NCBI GenBank assembly: GCA_937958695.1
Contig: CALGNK010000013.1
Span: 34,144 to 98,143, forward strand
Length of the DNA stretch: 64,000 nt
Direction: 5' to 3'
Origin: an uncultured bacterium
Lineage (GTDB): Bacteria; DUMJ01
Both the position numbers and the translations under genes were made by a program. Below, piece after piece: positions 34,238-42,636 of this stretch (position 1 is its first letter; each line of letters opens with the position of its first letter). The notes beneath the pieces were generated by a model. That model had not been told where the DNA came from, did not search any database, and saw only the letters and a program-made list of their open reading frames with translations.

Positions 34238-35353
34238 ATGAAAACTCTTTCAAGCAAAGAGAGATTAACTAGATTGTTCGAGGGGAAAGATATAGACAGA
34301 GTTCCCATCTGGTTACTCTTCCCATATCATCCGATAGGATGTTATGTGGATGTGTATAAGATTTCCTCTTATAGACCTGTTTTGGATGCGGTTGAAAGGT
34401 ACGGAGTAGATATATTTGATAGGAGAAACTTTTATACTGGTTTTTGTTTCTCAGCTTCTCCCAAGATAAAAAGGGCCAAAGAGATAATAGAGAAAAAAGA
34501 TGAAGTGATTATAAAAGAAAAGGTCCTTTATAAAGATATAATCTTAGAGCAAAAGAGAGTAATAAAGGATGGAAGGAGTAAAGTTATAAAACCATATATT
34601 CAAGAGATAGAAGATCTTGAGAAGATTCTAAAACTTCCCTATGAGCCTCCTAGACCTGATGTGAGTAGTTTCTTTAGAGAAAAAGAGGAGCTAGGAGATA
34701 GGGGATTGATGATGGTAGATATAGGTGATCCATTAGGGGTTCTATTCCATCTATGTTCTATAGAAGATTTTTGTATATGGTCATTAGAGGAGAGGGATAA
34801 GCTTATCAACTTTTTGGACGTAATATATGAAAGAGTCTTAGAGATGTATAGATACCTTTTGGAAAATAAGGTTGGACCTGTATATTTTATAGTTGGGGCT
34901 GAATTTGCAGGGCCACCGATTGTTTCTCCAAATTATTTTGGTGAACTTTGTGCTAGATATGTAAAAGGAATTGTAGACCTTATAAGGAGTTATGGGATGT
35001 GGTCTATCGTTCATTACCATGGAAATCTGAAGATGATATTAGATGGGATAAAGTATATAAATCCTGATGGCTTACATACCATAGAAGCTCCACCAGTCGG
35101 AGATTGTACTCTGTCTGATGCTAGAAAAGTTTTAGGAGATATGATACTTATAGGTAACATACAGTATGACGATCTTGCTGGTCTAGATGAGACTGATGTA
35201 AGGGAGTTAACTAGGGAAATTTTGAAAGAAGGTATGACGGGTAGATTCATACTTTCTCCTACTGCAGGTCCATATCAGGAATCTATAAGTGAGAGGATGC
35301 AAAGAAATTATATTGCTTTTATTGAAACTGGTATAAAGTATGGAAGATTCTAA
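34238..35353 (+). CDS. Uroporphyrinogen decarboxylase (URO-D) superfamily protein
   Basis: A 371-residue TIM-barrel protein of the URO-D/MtaA/CmuA superfamily, beginning LSSKERLTRLFEGKDIDRVPI. The HYHGN segment near residue 260 and APPVGDC shortly after occupy the region that in methyltransferase members holds zinc ligands (His and Cys), so a methyl-transfer role is more likely than heme synthesis; no heme genes are near. The start is ATG at 34238, six bases after GGAG; a GTG at 34181 lies inside the terminator stem. It is followed after 13 bases by the FAD oxidoreductase gene, so the two are an operon. Confidence 0.82.
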   Translation: MKTLSSKERLTRLFEGKDIDRVPIWLLFPYHPIGCYVDVYKISSYRPVLDAVERYGVDIFDRRNFYTGFCFSASPKIKRAKEIIEKKDEVIIKEKVLYKDIILEQKRVIKDGRSKVIKPYIQEIEDLEKILKLPYEPPRPDVSSFFREKEELGDRGLMMVDIGDPLGVLFHLCSIEDFCIWSLEERDKLINFLDVIYERVLEMYRYLLENKVGPVYFIVGAEFAGPPIVSPNYFGELCARYVKGIVDLIRSYGMWSIVHYHGNLKMILDGIKYINPDGLHTIEAPPVGDCTLSDARKVLGDMILIGNIQYDDLAGLDETDVRELTREILKEGMTGRFILSPTAGPYQESISERMQRNYIAFIETGIKYGRF

Positions 35354-35366
35354 TGGAGGTTAGTCT

Positions 35367-37496
35367 ATGTATAACTATGATGTTATTGTTGTTGGTGGTG
35401 GAATAGCAGGTATCTGTGCAAGTATAAGTGCAGCTAGACTTGGATGCAAGGTTGCTTTAATTCATAACCGTCCAGTTTTAGGTGGAAATTTTAGTAGCGA
35501 GATAAGAGTTCACATATGCGGTGCTGCCGGTGGTGGTCATATGTTTGCTAGAGAATCTGGTATTGTGGACGAGATTGTTACAGAGACAAAGTTTAGTAGT
35601 ATATTTGGCAGAAGTGTCTGGTTAGAGCCCAGTCAAGACATAGTGCTCTTAGACCTCGTTAAGAGAGAGACTAATATAGACCTTTATCTAGAGACTGAGG
35701 CTAAGGAAGCTATTATGGAAAATCCCTCTAAGATAAAGGCTATTAGAGTAGAAAATCAGAGAGGTTCCCTTATACTTTCAGCTATGGTATTTATAGATTG
35801 TAGTGGAGATGGTATTATAGCTCATAGTGCTGGTGCAGAATACAGAATGGGCAGGGAAGGGAAGGATGAATTTGGCGAGTCTTTAGCCCCTGATAAACCT
35901 GACAATTATGTATTAGGTAGTTCTCTCTTGTTTACTACCAAGAGACTAGACCATCCAGTAAAGTTTAATCCTCCAGAATGGGCTTATAGATTTGAAGAGA
36001 AAGACCTTAACTATCGTAGTCATTCCCCTAATGAGTTGAATTATTGGTGGATAGAGTATGGTGGGATGTTAGATACCATAAAGGATAACGATAAGATTAA
36101 AGAAGAACTCACTAAGATCCTATTTGGAGTATGGGATCATATTAAAAATAGGGGGAATCATAAGGCAGAAAATTATGTGTTGGATTGGATCGGACAGGTT
36201 GTTGGCAAGAGAGAGTCTAGAAGATTTATAGGAGATTATATCCTAAATCAAAAAGATGTTGAAGAAGGGACTCTGTTTGAAGATAGGGTAGCCTATGGCG
36301 GCTGGCCTATAGATTTGCATCCTCCAAAGGGTATATTTGATCCAGGTCCTCCTTGCGAACAATATAGATTAAGAGATATATACAGTATCCCATTCAGATG
36401 TCTATACTCTAAGGATATAGAAAATCTAATGTTTGCTGGCAGAAACATAAGTGCAACTCATGTCGCTTTGGGTTCTACGAGAGTTCAGGGGACTTGTGGC
36501 TTGTTGGGTCAAGCTGTAGGTACCGCTAGCTACCTCTGTAAGAAATATGATATATCACCCAGAGAGGTTTACCATAATCATATAAAGGAGCTACAACAAC
36601 TTCTTCTGAGAGAAGATTGCTATATAATTGATATCAAGAATGAGGACGAGAATGATATAGCTAAAAATAGTAAAGTTACTGCAAGTAGCTCTAAGCCTTT
36701 AGAGATAGAAGAATTTAAATACCTTCTTCCAGTTTCTTCCCCTATTGGACAGTCTTTAGTGTTAACTTCTTCTAAAATAGATTCTTTATCATTATATCTT
36801 TCATTAGAAGGAGAGACAGAACTTACACTCTCTGTATATAAAGTCAACTCTCTTAGGGATACAGAGTTAAATAATCTTATAGCCAGCTCTAAGTTAACTA
36901 GAGAAACCTTTGAGGGTTGGGTAGATTTTCATATAAAAAGGGAGATAGAACCAGGTTTTTATCTCTTTAAACTTGAAGGTAATAAGAATTTTTACATAGG
37001 CTTTAATCCACGCTCCTTTCCTGGTATTCAGAGGATTGACTTTTCTACAGAGTTTAAGATAGCCCATGGGGTTTATGCATTTAAGATAGCTCCTATCTCC
37101 TATCCTTATTCTCCAGAAAATGTTGTTAACGGCATATCTAGACCAACATATTATGGTCCAAATCTTTGGATATCGGATAAAGGTTTTCCTCAGAGGATAG
37201 ATATAAACTTCCCTAGAAGAACTATTATAAATACAATCTATCTTACTTTTGATACCTATCTTGATTCTCCAGAGTATCTTAGGGAAGTTCCAGAGCCAGA
37301 GTGTGTTAGAGACTATGTCATTTACTACAAGATTAACGGGGAAGAGAAAAAGCTTTTAGAGATATGGAACAATTATTACAGAAAAAGAAGGCATAGCTTT
37401 AAAGATATTGATTGCGATGGAATATCTATAGAGGTGCTAGCTACAAACGGAGATCCTTATGCTAGGATTTTTGAGGTAAGGGTATATAGATTCTAG
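35367..37496 (+). CDS. FAD-dependent oxidoreductase with C-terminal beta-rich domain
   Basis: A 709-residue protein. The N-terminal 430 residues are an FAD_oxidored (PF12831) type flavoprotein: DVIVVGGGIAGICASISAAR (Rossmann dinucleotide motif), NRPVLGGNFSSEIRVHICGA, FIDCSGDGIIAHSAGAEYRMG, and NLMFAGRNISATHVALGSTRVQGTCG-type C-terminal flavin segment (key GRNISATHVALG). The last 270 residues look like one or two beta-sandwiches; ENVVNGISRPTYYGPNLW resembles discoidin/F5-F8 domains that bind carbohydrate. No signal peptide, so it is cytoplasmic. Family members occur in sugar and plant-polymer breakdown clusters. Its stop shares the CTAG with the convergent gene. Confidence 0.85.
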   Translation: MYNYDVIVVGGGIAGICASISAARLGCKVALIHNRPVLGGNFSSEIRVHICGAAGGGHMFARESGIVDEIVTETKFSSIFGRSVWLEPSQDIVLLDLVKRETNIDLYLETEAKEAIMENPSKIKAIRVENQRGSLILSAMVFIDCSGDGIIAHSAGAEYRMGREGKDEFGESLAPDKPDNYVLGSSLLFTTKRLDHPVKFNPPEWAYRFEEKDLNYRSHSPNELNYWWIEYGGMLDTIKDNDKIKEELTKILFGVWDHIKNRGNHKAENYVLDWIGQVVGKRESRRFIGDYILNQKDVEEGTLFEDRVAYGGWPIDLHPPKGIFDPGPPCEQYRLRDIYSIPFRCLYSKDIENLMFAGRNISATHVALGSTRVQGTCGLLGQAVGTASYLCKKYDISPREVYHNHIKELQQLLLREDCYIIDIKNEDENDIAKNSKVTASSSKPLEIEEFKYLLPVSSPIGQSLVLTSSKIDSLSLYLSLEGETELTLSVYKVNSLRDTELNNLIASSKLTRETFEGWVDFHIKREIEPGFYLFKLEGNKNFYIGFNPRSFPGIQRIDFSTEFKIAHGVYAFKIAPISYPYSPENVVNGISRPTYYGPNLWISDKGFPQRIDINFPRRTIINTIYLTFDTYLDSPEYLREVPEPECVRDYVIYYKINGEEKKLLEIWNNYYRKRRHSFKDIDCDGISIEVLATNGDPYARIFEVRVYRF

Positions 37497-38500
37497 TGTA
37501 TCCTTACCTCCTTCTCTTCTTCTATAGACTTATGTATACCCGATACTATCCTAGTAACCTCTACCCCATCCTCTAGGCTGGCTATTATTGGTTTGTTGTT
37601 CTCTATGGCATCTATAAATGAGTCTAACATCCATATAGGTGCACCTGTAAGTCTATTGTGTATATCCGCCCATAAGGTAGGCATCCCAGCAAAGTAGTAC
37701 TTTTCGCTTGCATTTGTTATTACGGAGTTTGTAAAGTCTATATTGGAGTAGCCTTTTTCTCCATATATCTCAAATTTAAATTGAGCGATAAATGGTATAC
37801 TCTCTGGAAGTATCCATGATGAGAAGATATGAGCTATGCTACCATCTTCAAATCTTAGGCTAGCGTCAATCATATCATATGTATCTATACCTTTCTTCTT
37901 TAAGACGTTCTTTATTCCTCTAGCATCTACAGATCTTACCATCTTTTTAGTCAACCAAAGTGCCATATCTACGCAATGGCTCATTAAAAACCATCCAGGG
38001 GAAGATTTATTTGCCCAGCTTATCATCTGTGTTGGAACATAGATAGAATCGTTCAAAGTTATCCTCATACCATAGATGTCTCCAAACTCTCCACTATTTA
38101 TTGACTCTCTAACCATAACAAAAGGGGCATTCCATCTATTTTCAAATGCTACCTGAGCCTTTATATTCTTTTCTTTAGATTTCTCTAATATCTTCTCTGC
38201 TTCTTCTACATCCATTGTTAATGGTTTTTCTACCATTACATGAAATCCTCTCTCTATTGCCATTAAAGTTGGTTCAGTATGGGCAAAATCGGGGGTTGCT
38301 ATTATAACTGCATCTAAGTCTTTATCTAGAAGTTCTTTGTAATCTACTGTACCATTAACACCAAAGAAATTTTCTGCTCCTTTAAGATTCTTAGGATTAA
38401 TATCAGCAAATCCAACTAATTTAGCATTAGGATTCTGTAGTATTGCTCTTCCATATAGCCTACCTCTTATACCCATTCCAATAATTCCTACTCGAACCAT
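37493..38500 (-). CDS. Gfo/Idh/MocA-family oxidoreductase
   Basis: A 335-residue NAD(P)-dependent sugar or cyclitol dehydrogenase: VGIIGMGIRGRLYGRAI (dinucleotide fold), AVIIATPDFAHTEPTLMAIERG, and the EKPLTMDVEEAEK motif with the catalytic lysine near residue 97. It oxidises or interconverts hydroxyl groups of sugars, inositols or related compounds; which substrate is not evident. It lies downstream of the unrecognised secreted-protein gene (36-base gap with AGGAGGAG) and meets the FAD oxidoreductase gene tail to tail with a 4-base overlap. Confidence 0.9.
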   Translation of the reverse strand: MVRVGIIGMGIRGRLYGRAILQNPNAKLVGFADINPKNLKGAENFFGVNGTVDYKELLDKDLDAVIIATPDFAHTEPTLMAIERGFHVMVEKPLTMDVEEAEKILEKSKEKNIKAQVAFENRWNAPFVMVRESINSGEFGDIYGMRITLNDSIYVPTQMISWANKSSPGWFLMSHCVDMALWLTKKMVRSVDARGIKNVLKKKGIDTYDMIDASLRFEDGSIAHIFSSWILPESIPFIAQFKFEIYGEKGYSNIDFTNSVITNASEKYYFAGMPTLWADIHNRLTGAPIWMLDSFIDAIENNKPIIASLEDGVEVTRIVSGIHKSIEEEKEVRIH

Positions 38501-38536
38501 AATTATCTCCTCCTTCTAGAAGATTATGAAATTATT

Positions 38537-40375
38537 TTATATCTTAAACCTTGTCCAATACATATCCGAAAGTATCGCATACTTCATGATTACTTCTTTT
38601 ACCTCTTGATTTGCTATATATCTCTCTTTCGTTTCAAAAGTATAAATTACCTGAATAAGTAACTCATTCTCCCCTGAAGTAAGATGCCCCTCAAGAAGTT
38701 TTTTGACCTCATCTAGCTTTACTGTTATTATAGAACGTTTATTAGGTTCGATCGACACTGGAGCTTCAATATGCTCTAAGAGTTGCCATCTTAACTTATT
38801 ACTAGGCCTTATATAAACTTCTATAGCATATCTATTAGCCCCAGCATAATATCTTAAGTCTGCATTAGAAGGAATATCTTTAGAACTCTTAGAAACATCA
38901 AACCAGGTAATTTGGGGACTCCTTAAAGCTATAGATATACTTATAGGGGCATTACCTCTAATGTTTATATCATCTATAGAGATAGGTGTAGAACCGTAGG
39001 GTGGCTTTGGATCATCCTTCCCAAAGTAAAACATATATACATCTGGAGATGCATCGAAGTAGAATGGCCAAGATATATCTGAAGGTAATGGAGCTGGAGA
39101 AATTATAAAACTATCTGTTACCTCTAGATCGTCTTTTGAGAATCTTGTAATTCCAGCTAATTCAACCTTTATCTTTCCCTTTCCTATTCTCTTAGGTCTT
39201 TCAAACCATACCCTATAATTATCTACATCCTTTATGATTATACTAAAGATTCTAAGAGGCTCATTATTAAAATATACCTTGATAGTTGAATTATCATCAA
39301 TAAGGTCTAATCTTACATAGCTCTTTATGTCTATATACATAAGGTCCTGTTCTAGTCTTGAAAATTCTCTCTTTACACCAGCTGGCTTTAATATAGAAAC
39401 CCTTTTAGGATAAAATGCTCCTAGATCAAAGACATTATTAAAAGCTACCGATTTGACAAATATATTATTCTCTCTATTTCTATCAGAGAATAAATGATAA
39501 TAGCTAGTGTTTGCTTTTTTATCTATCTCTTCATCAAAACTGACAATAACATCAAATTCACCAGTAATATCTATACCTGATAGTGGATATTTGCTTATAA
39601 ATGGCAGTTCAACCTGAGCCTTTGACCCGAATGTATATTCTCCTATTTTCAATTCTCCAATAGGTTCCATCTGTAGGTAGAAAGACTTACCATCTTTTTT
39701 CCTGACCAACTTTATTTGCACTAAAGATTCATTTATCTTTTTGTTATCGCCATACAAGATAGGATACGTATCCCCTATATTTTCTATTAGAAGAGAAGCT
39801 TTGATCTTTCTCTTATAATAAGGATCTCTATCATAGCCTAAGAATTCAATCTTAACGTCTTTAATAGCCAAATCAGCTATCTTGGGTTTCCATAAGAAGT
39901 CATGCTTATAGGAGAATCTAGAGTACTCACTCCCTTCTTCTCCTTTAATATAAACATATACCGATATTTGATTTGATGTATTAAGAGTTACCTTTCCCTC
40001 ATCAATTGCAATGAAGACGTCTTTCGTAGAAGTTTTATATACTAAATTTATACTCTGTCCAGGCATGATAGAGGTATTTTCAGGAGGGTTTTCTAGTATT
40101 AACTTTGGAATCCAACCTTTGTCCAAGTTACTACGAATAACTATTTCTATCGTATAATTGGTAAGAGTCATGGTCTTTTCACTATTATTTTTTAACCGTA
40201 TAGTAAATCTCATTGGGATCTCGTTAGATACAGTAGCCTCTTCTACAATAACCTTATATGGTAGTTGAATAGGAAAACTCGGTAATTTAGGCTCTTTTTT
40301 ATCCTGAGCAAGAGCCAGATTTAGACTAATAAATAAGATAACTAGAATAAAGAGAGATAGAATCTTTCTAAACAT
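38537..40375 (-). CDS. Secreted protein of unknown function, beta-sandwich rich
   Basis: A 612-residue protein I do not recognise. A Sec signal peptide (about residues 1-23, ending NLALAQ) directs it out of the cytoplasm; no lipobox, no C-terminal anchor. The body contains repeated strand-rich stretches typical of CARDB/Ig-like adhesion or scaffold modules (phrases such as TMTLTNYTIEIVIRS and ADLAIKDVKIEFLGYDRD), and later RFSKDDLEVTDSFII. No catalytic motif was found. It leads an operon with the Gfo/Idh gene. A role in binding or presenting a polymer at the surface is possible but unproven. Confidence 0.7.
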   Translation of the reverse strand: MFRKILSLFILVILFISLNLALAQDKKEPKLPSFPIQLPYKVIVEEATVSNEIPMRFTIRLKNNSEKTMTLTNYTIEIVIRSNLDKGWIPKLILENPPENTSIMPGQSINLVYKTSTKDVFIAIDEGKVTLNTSNQISVYVYIKGEEGSEYSRFSYKHDFLWKPKIADLAIKDVKIEFLGYDRDPYYKRKIKASLLIENIGDTYPILYGDNKKINESLVQIKLVRKKDGKSFYLQMEPIGELKIGEYTFGSKAQVELPFISKYPLSGIDITGEFDVIVSFDEEIDKKANTSYYHLFSDRNRENNIFVKSVAFNNVFDLGAFYPKRVSILKPAGVKREFSRLEQDLMYIDIKSYVRLDLIDDNSTIKVYFNNEPLRIFSIIIKDVDNYRVWFERPKRIGKGKIKVELAGITRFSKDDLEVTDSFIISPAPLPSDISWPFYFDASPDVYMFYFGKDDPKPPYGSTPISIDDINIRGNAPISISIALRSPQITWFDVSKSSKDIPSNADLRYYAGANRYAIEVYIRPSNKLRWQLLEHIEAPVSIEPNKRSIITVKLDEVKKLLEGHLTSGENELLIQVIYTFETKERYIANQEVKEVIMKYAILSDMYWTRFKI

Positions 40376-40433
40376 ATAGATAACCTCCTAATTTTAAAAT
40401 TTATAGTCATAAAATAAATTACTCCCTGTAGAT

Positions 40434-40463
40434 ATTATAAACATAATACCTCAGGACTTACAA
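40434..40463 (-). promoter_or_regulatory. Promoter of the secreted-protein/Gfo-Idh operon
   Basis: TTGTAA (40463-40458), 18-base spacer, TATAAT (40439-40434) on the - strand; GGAGG follows before the ATG at 40375. Confidence 0.55.
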
Positions 40464-40524
40464 GATTTCGTAATTGTTGTAGTTATTCCAAAAACAGAGA
40501 TTGCCTGTCTTATCATGATAAATG

Positions 40525-40533
40525 TGTTATAAT
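40525..40533 (+). promoter_or_regulatory. Extended -10 promoter element for the MalK-type ATPase gene
   Basis: TGT then TATAAT (40528-40533), 34 bases before the ATG at 40568. No well-placed -35. Confidence 0.5.
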
Positions 40534-40567
40534 TAAAATAGATTTTAGTTAATCTTGAGGTTTTTAT

Positions 40568-41725
40568 ATGTCTAGTGTGAGATTAGAGAATGTCACTAAG
40601 GTCTTTAGGTCAGACTTAGGTTCTTTTAGAGGGAAAAGGCTTATAAAATTAGAAAGTGGAAGTCTCTTATCTACCGATGCCCCTGTAACTGCCCTAGATG
40701 AAGTTAGTATTGAAGTTCATCAAGGAGAAGTATTGTCAGTCTTAGGTCCTTCTGGCTGTGGAAAGAGTACCCTTTTAAGAATTATTGCTGGTTTGATAGA
40801 ACCAGATTCTGGCCATGTATATTTTGATGATAGATGTGTTGATGGTATGTCCCCTAGACATAGAAGAGTTGGTTTTGTTTTCCAAAACTATGCACTTTAT
40901 CCTCATATGACTTCAAAAGGAAATATTATTTTTAATCTCCTATTGAGAAGATTTCCTGACAAGGAGATTGAAGAGAGGGTAAGATATACTTCAAATGTTC
41001 TAGGGGTTGGTTTTGATGCCTTGCTTTCTAGAAGGCCTGGAACTCTCTCTAGTGGTCAGAAACAGAGGGTTGCCTTAGGAAGATGTATAATAAGGAATCC
41101 TTCTGTATTCCTCTTAGATGAACCATTATCTGACCTTGATGCAAAACTTAGGGAAACTACTAGGGTGGAATTGAAAAGATTATTAAGACATTTTGGTATA
41201 ACTACTATTTATGTTACACACGATCAAAAAGAAGCTATATCTCTAGGGCATAGATTGGTTATAATGAGACAGGGAAAGATTATACAGCAAGGAACATTTG
41301 ATGAGATATACAATAATCCTTATAATGTATTTGTAGCTGGTTTTTTAGGTTCTCCACCTTTAAGTCTTATAAGAGGAAAAGTGATTGATAATATATTTTA
41401 TGGGGGTGGGATAAGATTTCCTACGAAAGGTCTTTTAGGGGAGGTTATAGGAGGCGTAAAGGCTGAAGACATAATAGAGGGGGACGATTTTAGAGGAATA
41501 GTAGAGGTTAGTGAGCCAAATCCTTCCGAGAAGTCCCAGGTTGTTACTGTTAGGATTAAAGATAATATCCGCATTAAACTTAGAAGAAGTTTGGACTATA
41601 TATTAGAAGCAGGTGAAATAGTTAGTTTCTCAGTAAAGAGGATGTACTTCTTTGATCCTATCACTGAACTGTTAATAAAGATTATAGAGAATAAGGAGGT
41701 GTTAACAAATGAGTATAATACGTAG
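40568..41725 (+). CDS. ABC transporter ATPase, MalK/UgpC carbohydrate-uptake type
   Basis: A 385-residue importer ATPase. Walker A GPSGCGKSTLLRI, Q-loop FVFQNYALYPHMT, signature LSSGQKQRVALGR, Walker B VFLLDEPLSDLDAKLRE, switch histidine in YVTHDQKEA, and a C-terminal TOBE-type regulatory region. Odd feature: about 25 extra residues (FRGKRLIKLESGSLL) sit between the first strand and the second strand of the nucleotide domain, where MalK has a tight turn. No permease or binding-protein genes are adjacent, so it may be a shared ATPase for several sugar transporters. Only a weak ribosome site (TTGAGG) precedes it. Confidence 0.88.
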   Translation: MSSVRLENVTKVFRSDLGSFRGKRLIKLESGSLLSTDAPVTALDEVSIEVHQGEVLSVLGPSGCGKSTLLRIIAGLIEPDSGHVYFDDRCVDGMSPRHRRVGFVFQNYALYPHMTSKGNIIFNLLLRRFPDKEIEERVRYTSNVLGVGFDALLSRRPGTLSSGQKQRVALGRCIIRNPSVFLLDEPLSDLDAKLRETTRVELKRLLRHFGITTIYVTHDQKEAISLGHRLVIMRQGKIIQQGTFDEIYNNPYNVFVAGFLGSPPLSLIRGKVIDNIFYGGGIRFPTKGLLGEVIGGVKAEDIIEGDDFRGIVEVSEPNPSEKSQVVTVRIKDNIRIKLRRSLDYILEAGEIVSFSVKRMYFFDPITELLIKIIENKEVLTNEYNT

Positions 41726-42209
41726 ACAGATAAGAGAAACAACAGAGCATCTAGATGATCCTTATATAGATGGGGTTGAGTACCATGACCCGAATGTATG
41801 CCCTTCTTGTGGAGTCGTTTATAATAAGAAACAGTGGCAATTTATAGATATAAAACAGATAAAACTTGATAAAAATGATTATATCGGTAACGCCAAGTGT
41901 CCAGCATGTAGAAAGATAGAAGACCATTATCCGATGGGTCTGGTTGAACTTTCTGGTAAATTTATAGATAGTCATAAGGAAGAGATAGTGAACCTGATTA
42001 AGAATGAGGAAACAAGAGAGAAGGAGAAGAATCCATTGGGAAGAATTATGAGTATAGAGGATAAGGATGGTAAGATATGTATAGAGACAACAAATGAGGC
42101 TCTTGCTCTAAGAATAGGTAGAGCGGTATTTAAAGCCTTTAAGGGTGAGATTGAGTATAAATTTAGCGAGACGCAGAAGTTGGTTCGTGTTCTTTGGAGG
42201 AGGGAGTAA
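41709..42209 (+). CDS. BCAM0308-like zinc-binding protein
   Basis: A 166-residue protein with two CxxC pairs (CPSCGV near residue 32 and CPACRK near 59), a zinc-ribbon-like module related to the N-terminal part of archaeal/eukaryal NMD3, followed by a small alpha/beta domain. Members of this group (BCAM0308 family) are uncharacterised and often sit beside heat-shock genes. Here it overlaps the ATPase gene by 17 bases, has a good AAGGAGGTG ribosome site inside that gene, and precedes hsp20 and lon by four bases, suggesting a proteostasis role; that is inference. Confidence 0.8.
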   Translation: MSIIRRQIRETTEHLDDPYIDGVEYHDPNVCPSCGVVYNKKQWQFIDIKQIKLDKNDYIGNAKCPACRKIEDHYPMGLVELSGKFIDSHKEEIVNLIKNEETREKEKNPLGRIMSIEDKDGKICIETTNEALALRIGRAVFKAFKGEIEYKFSETQKLVRVLWRRE

Positions 42210-42213
42210 TCTC

Positions 42214-42636
42214 ATGGCTAATTGGAGACCCATTAATTTTTCTGATGATTTTTGGAAGATGGACAGAGAAGTACAGCAATTTATGGAGTGTATCTTTGGC
42301 TCTTATTCCTGGAAACCTTCTGTAGATGTTTATGAGACAGATAAAGAGATTGTTGTTTTAGTAGAAATAGCTGGAGTTAATAAGGAAGATGTAGAAGTTT
42401 TTATTCAAGGGAATATAGTTACTATAAGAGGAAATAGAAAAGAACCAGATATAAATAGAAAAGAGGCTTATTATCAGATGGAGATAAATTATGGAGTTTT
42501 TGAGAGGGTAATCCCTTTACCGACATTTGTTAGAGAGGAAGAAGCTAAGGCCTCTTTTCAGAATGGGATATTAAAGATTGTCTTTCCTAAGACAACAAAG
42601 GTTACAAATATACCAATAGAGGAGGGGAATGTATGA
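42214..42636 (+). CDS. Small heat-shock protein, Hsp20 family
   Basis: A 140-residue alpha-crystallin-domain chaperone. The start is ATG at 42214, about seven bases after GGAGGAGGGAG; the frame is open farther upstream but that part only reads through the previous gene. Features: KPSVDVYETDKEIVVLVEIAG (first strands; here KPSVDVYETDKE), EDVEVFIQGNIVTIRG, YGVFERVIPLP, and the A-x-x-x-N-G-I-L signature (ASFQNGILKIVFPK). It holds unfolded proteins for refolding. Its stop overlaps the lon start (ATGA), so the two are made together. Confidence 0.93.
   Translation: MANWRPINFSDDFWKMDREVQQFMECIFGSYSWKPSVDVYETDKEIVVLVEIAGVNKEDVEVFIQGNIVTIRGNRKEPDINRKEAYYQMEINYGVFERVIPLPTFVREEEAKASFQNGILKIVFPKTTKVTNIPIEEGNV

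Noticed and set aside
34238..35353. Heme biosynthesis uroporphyrinogen decarboxylase (hemE)
   Set aside because: The neighbours are catabolic, the N-terminal pattern is that of the MtaA/CmuA-like branch, and no other heme gene is close.
42145..42213. Extended N-terminus of Hsp20
   Set aside because: The open frame before 42214 only reads through the end of the zinc-protein gene; a strong ribosome site precedes the ATG at 42214.
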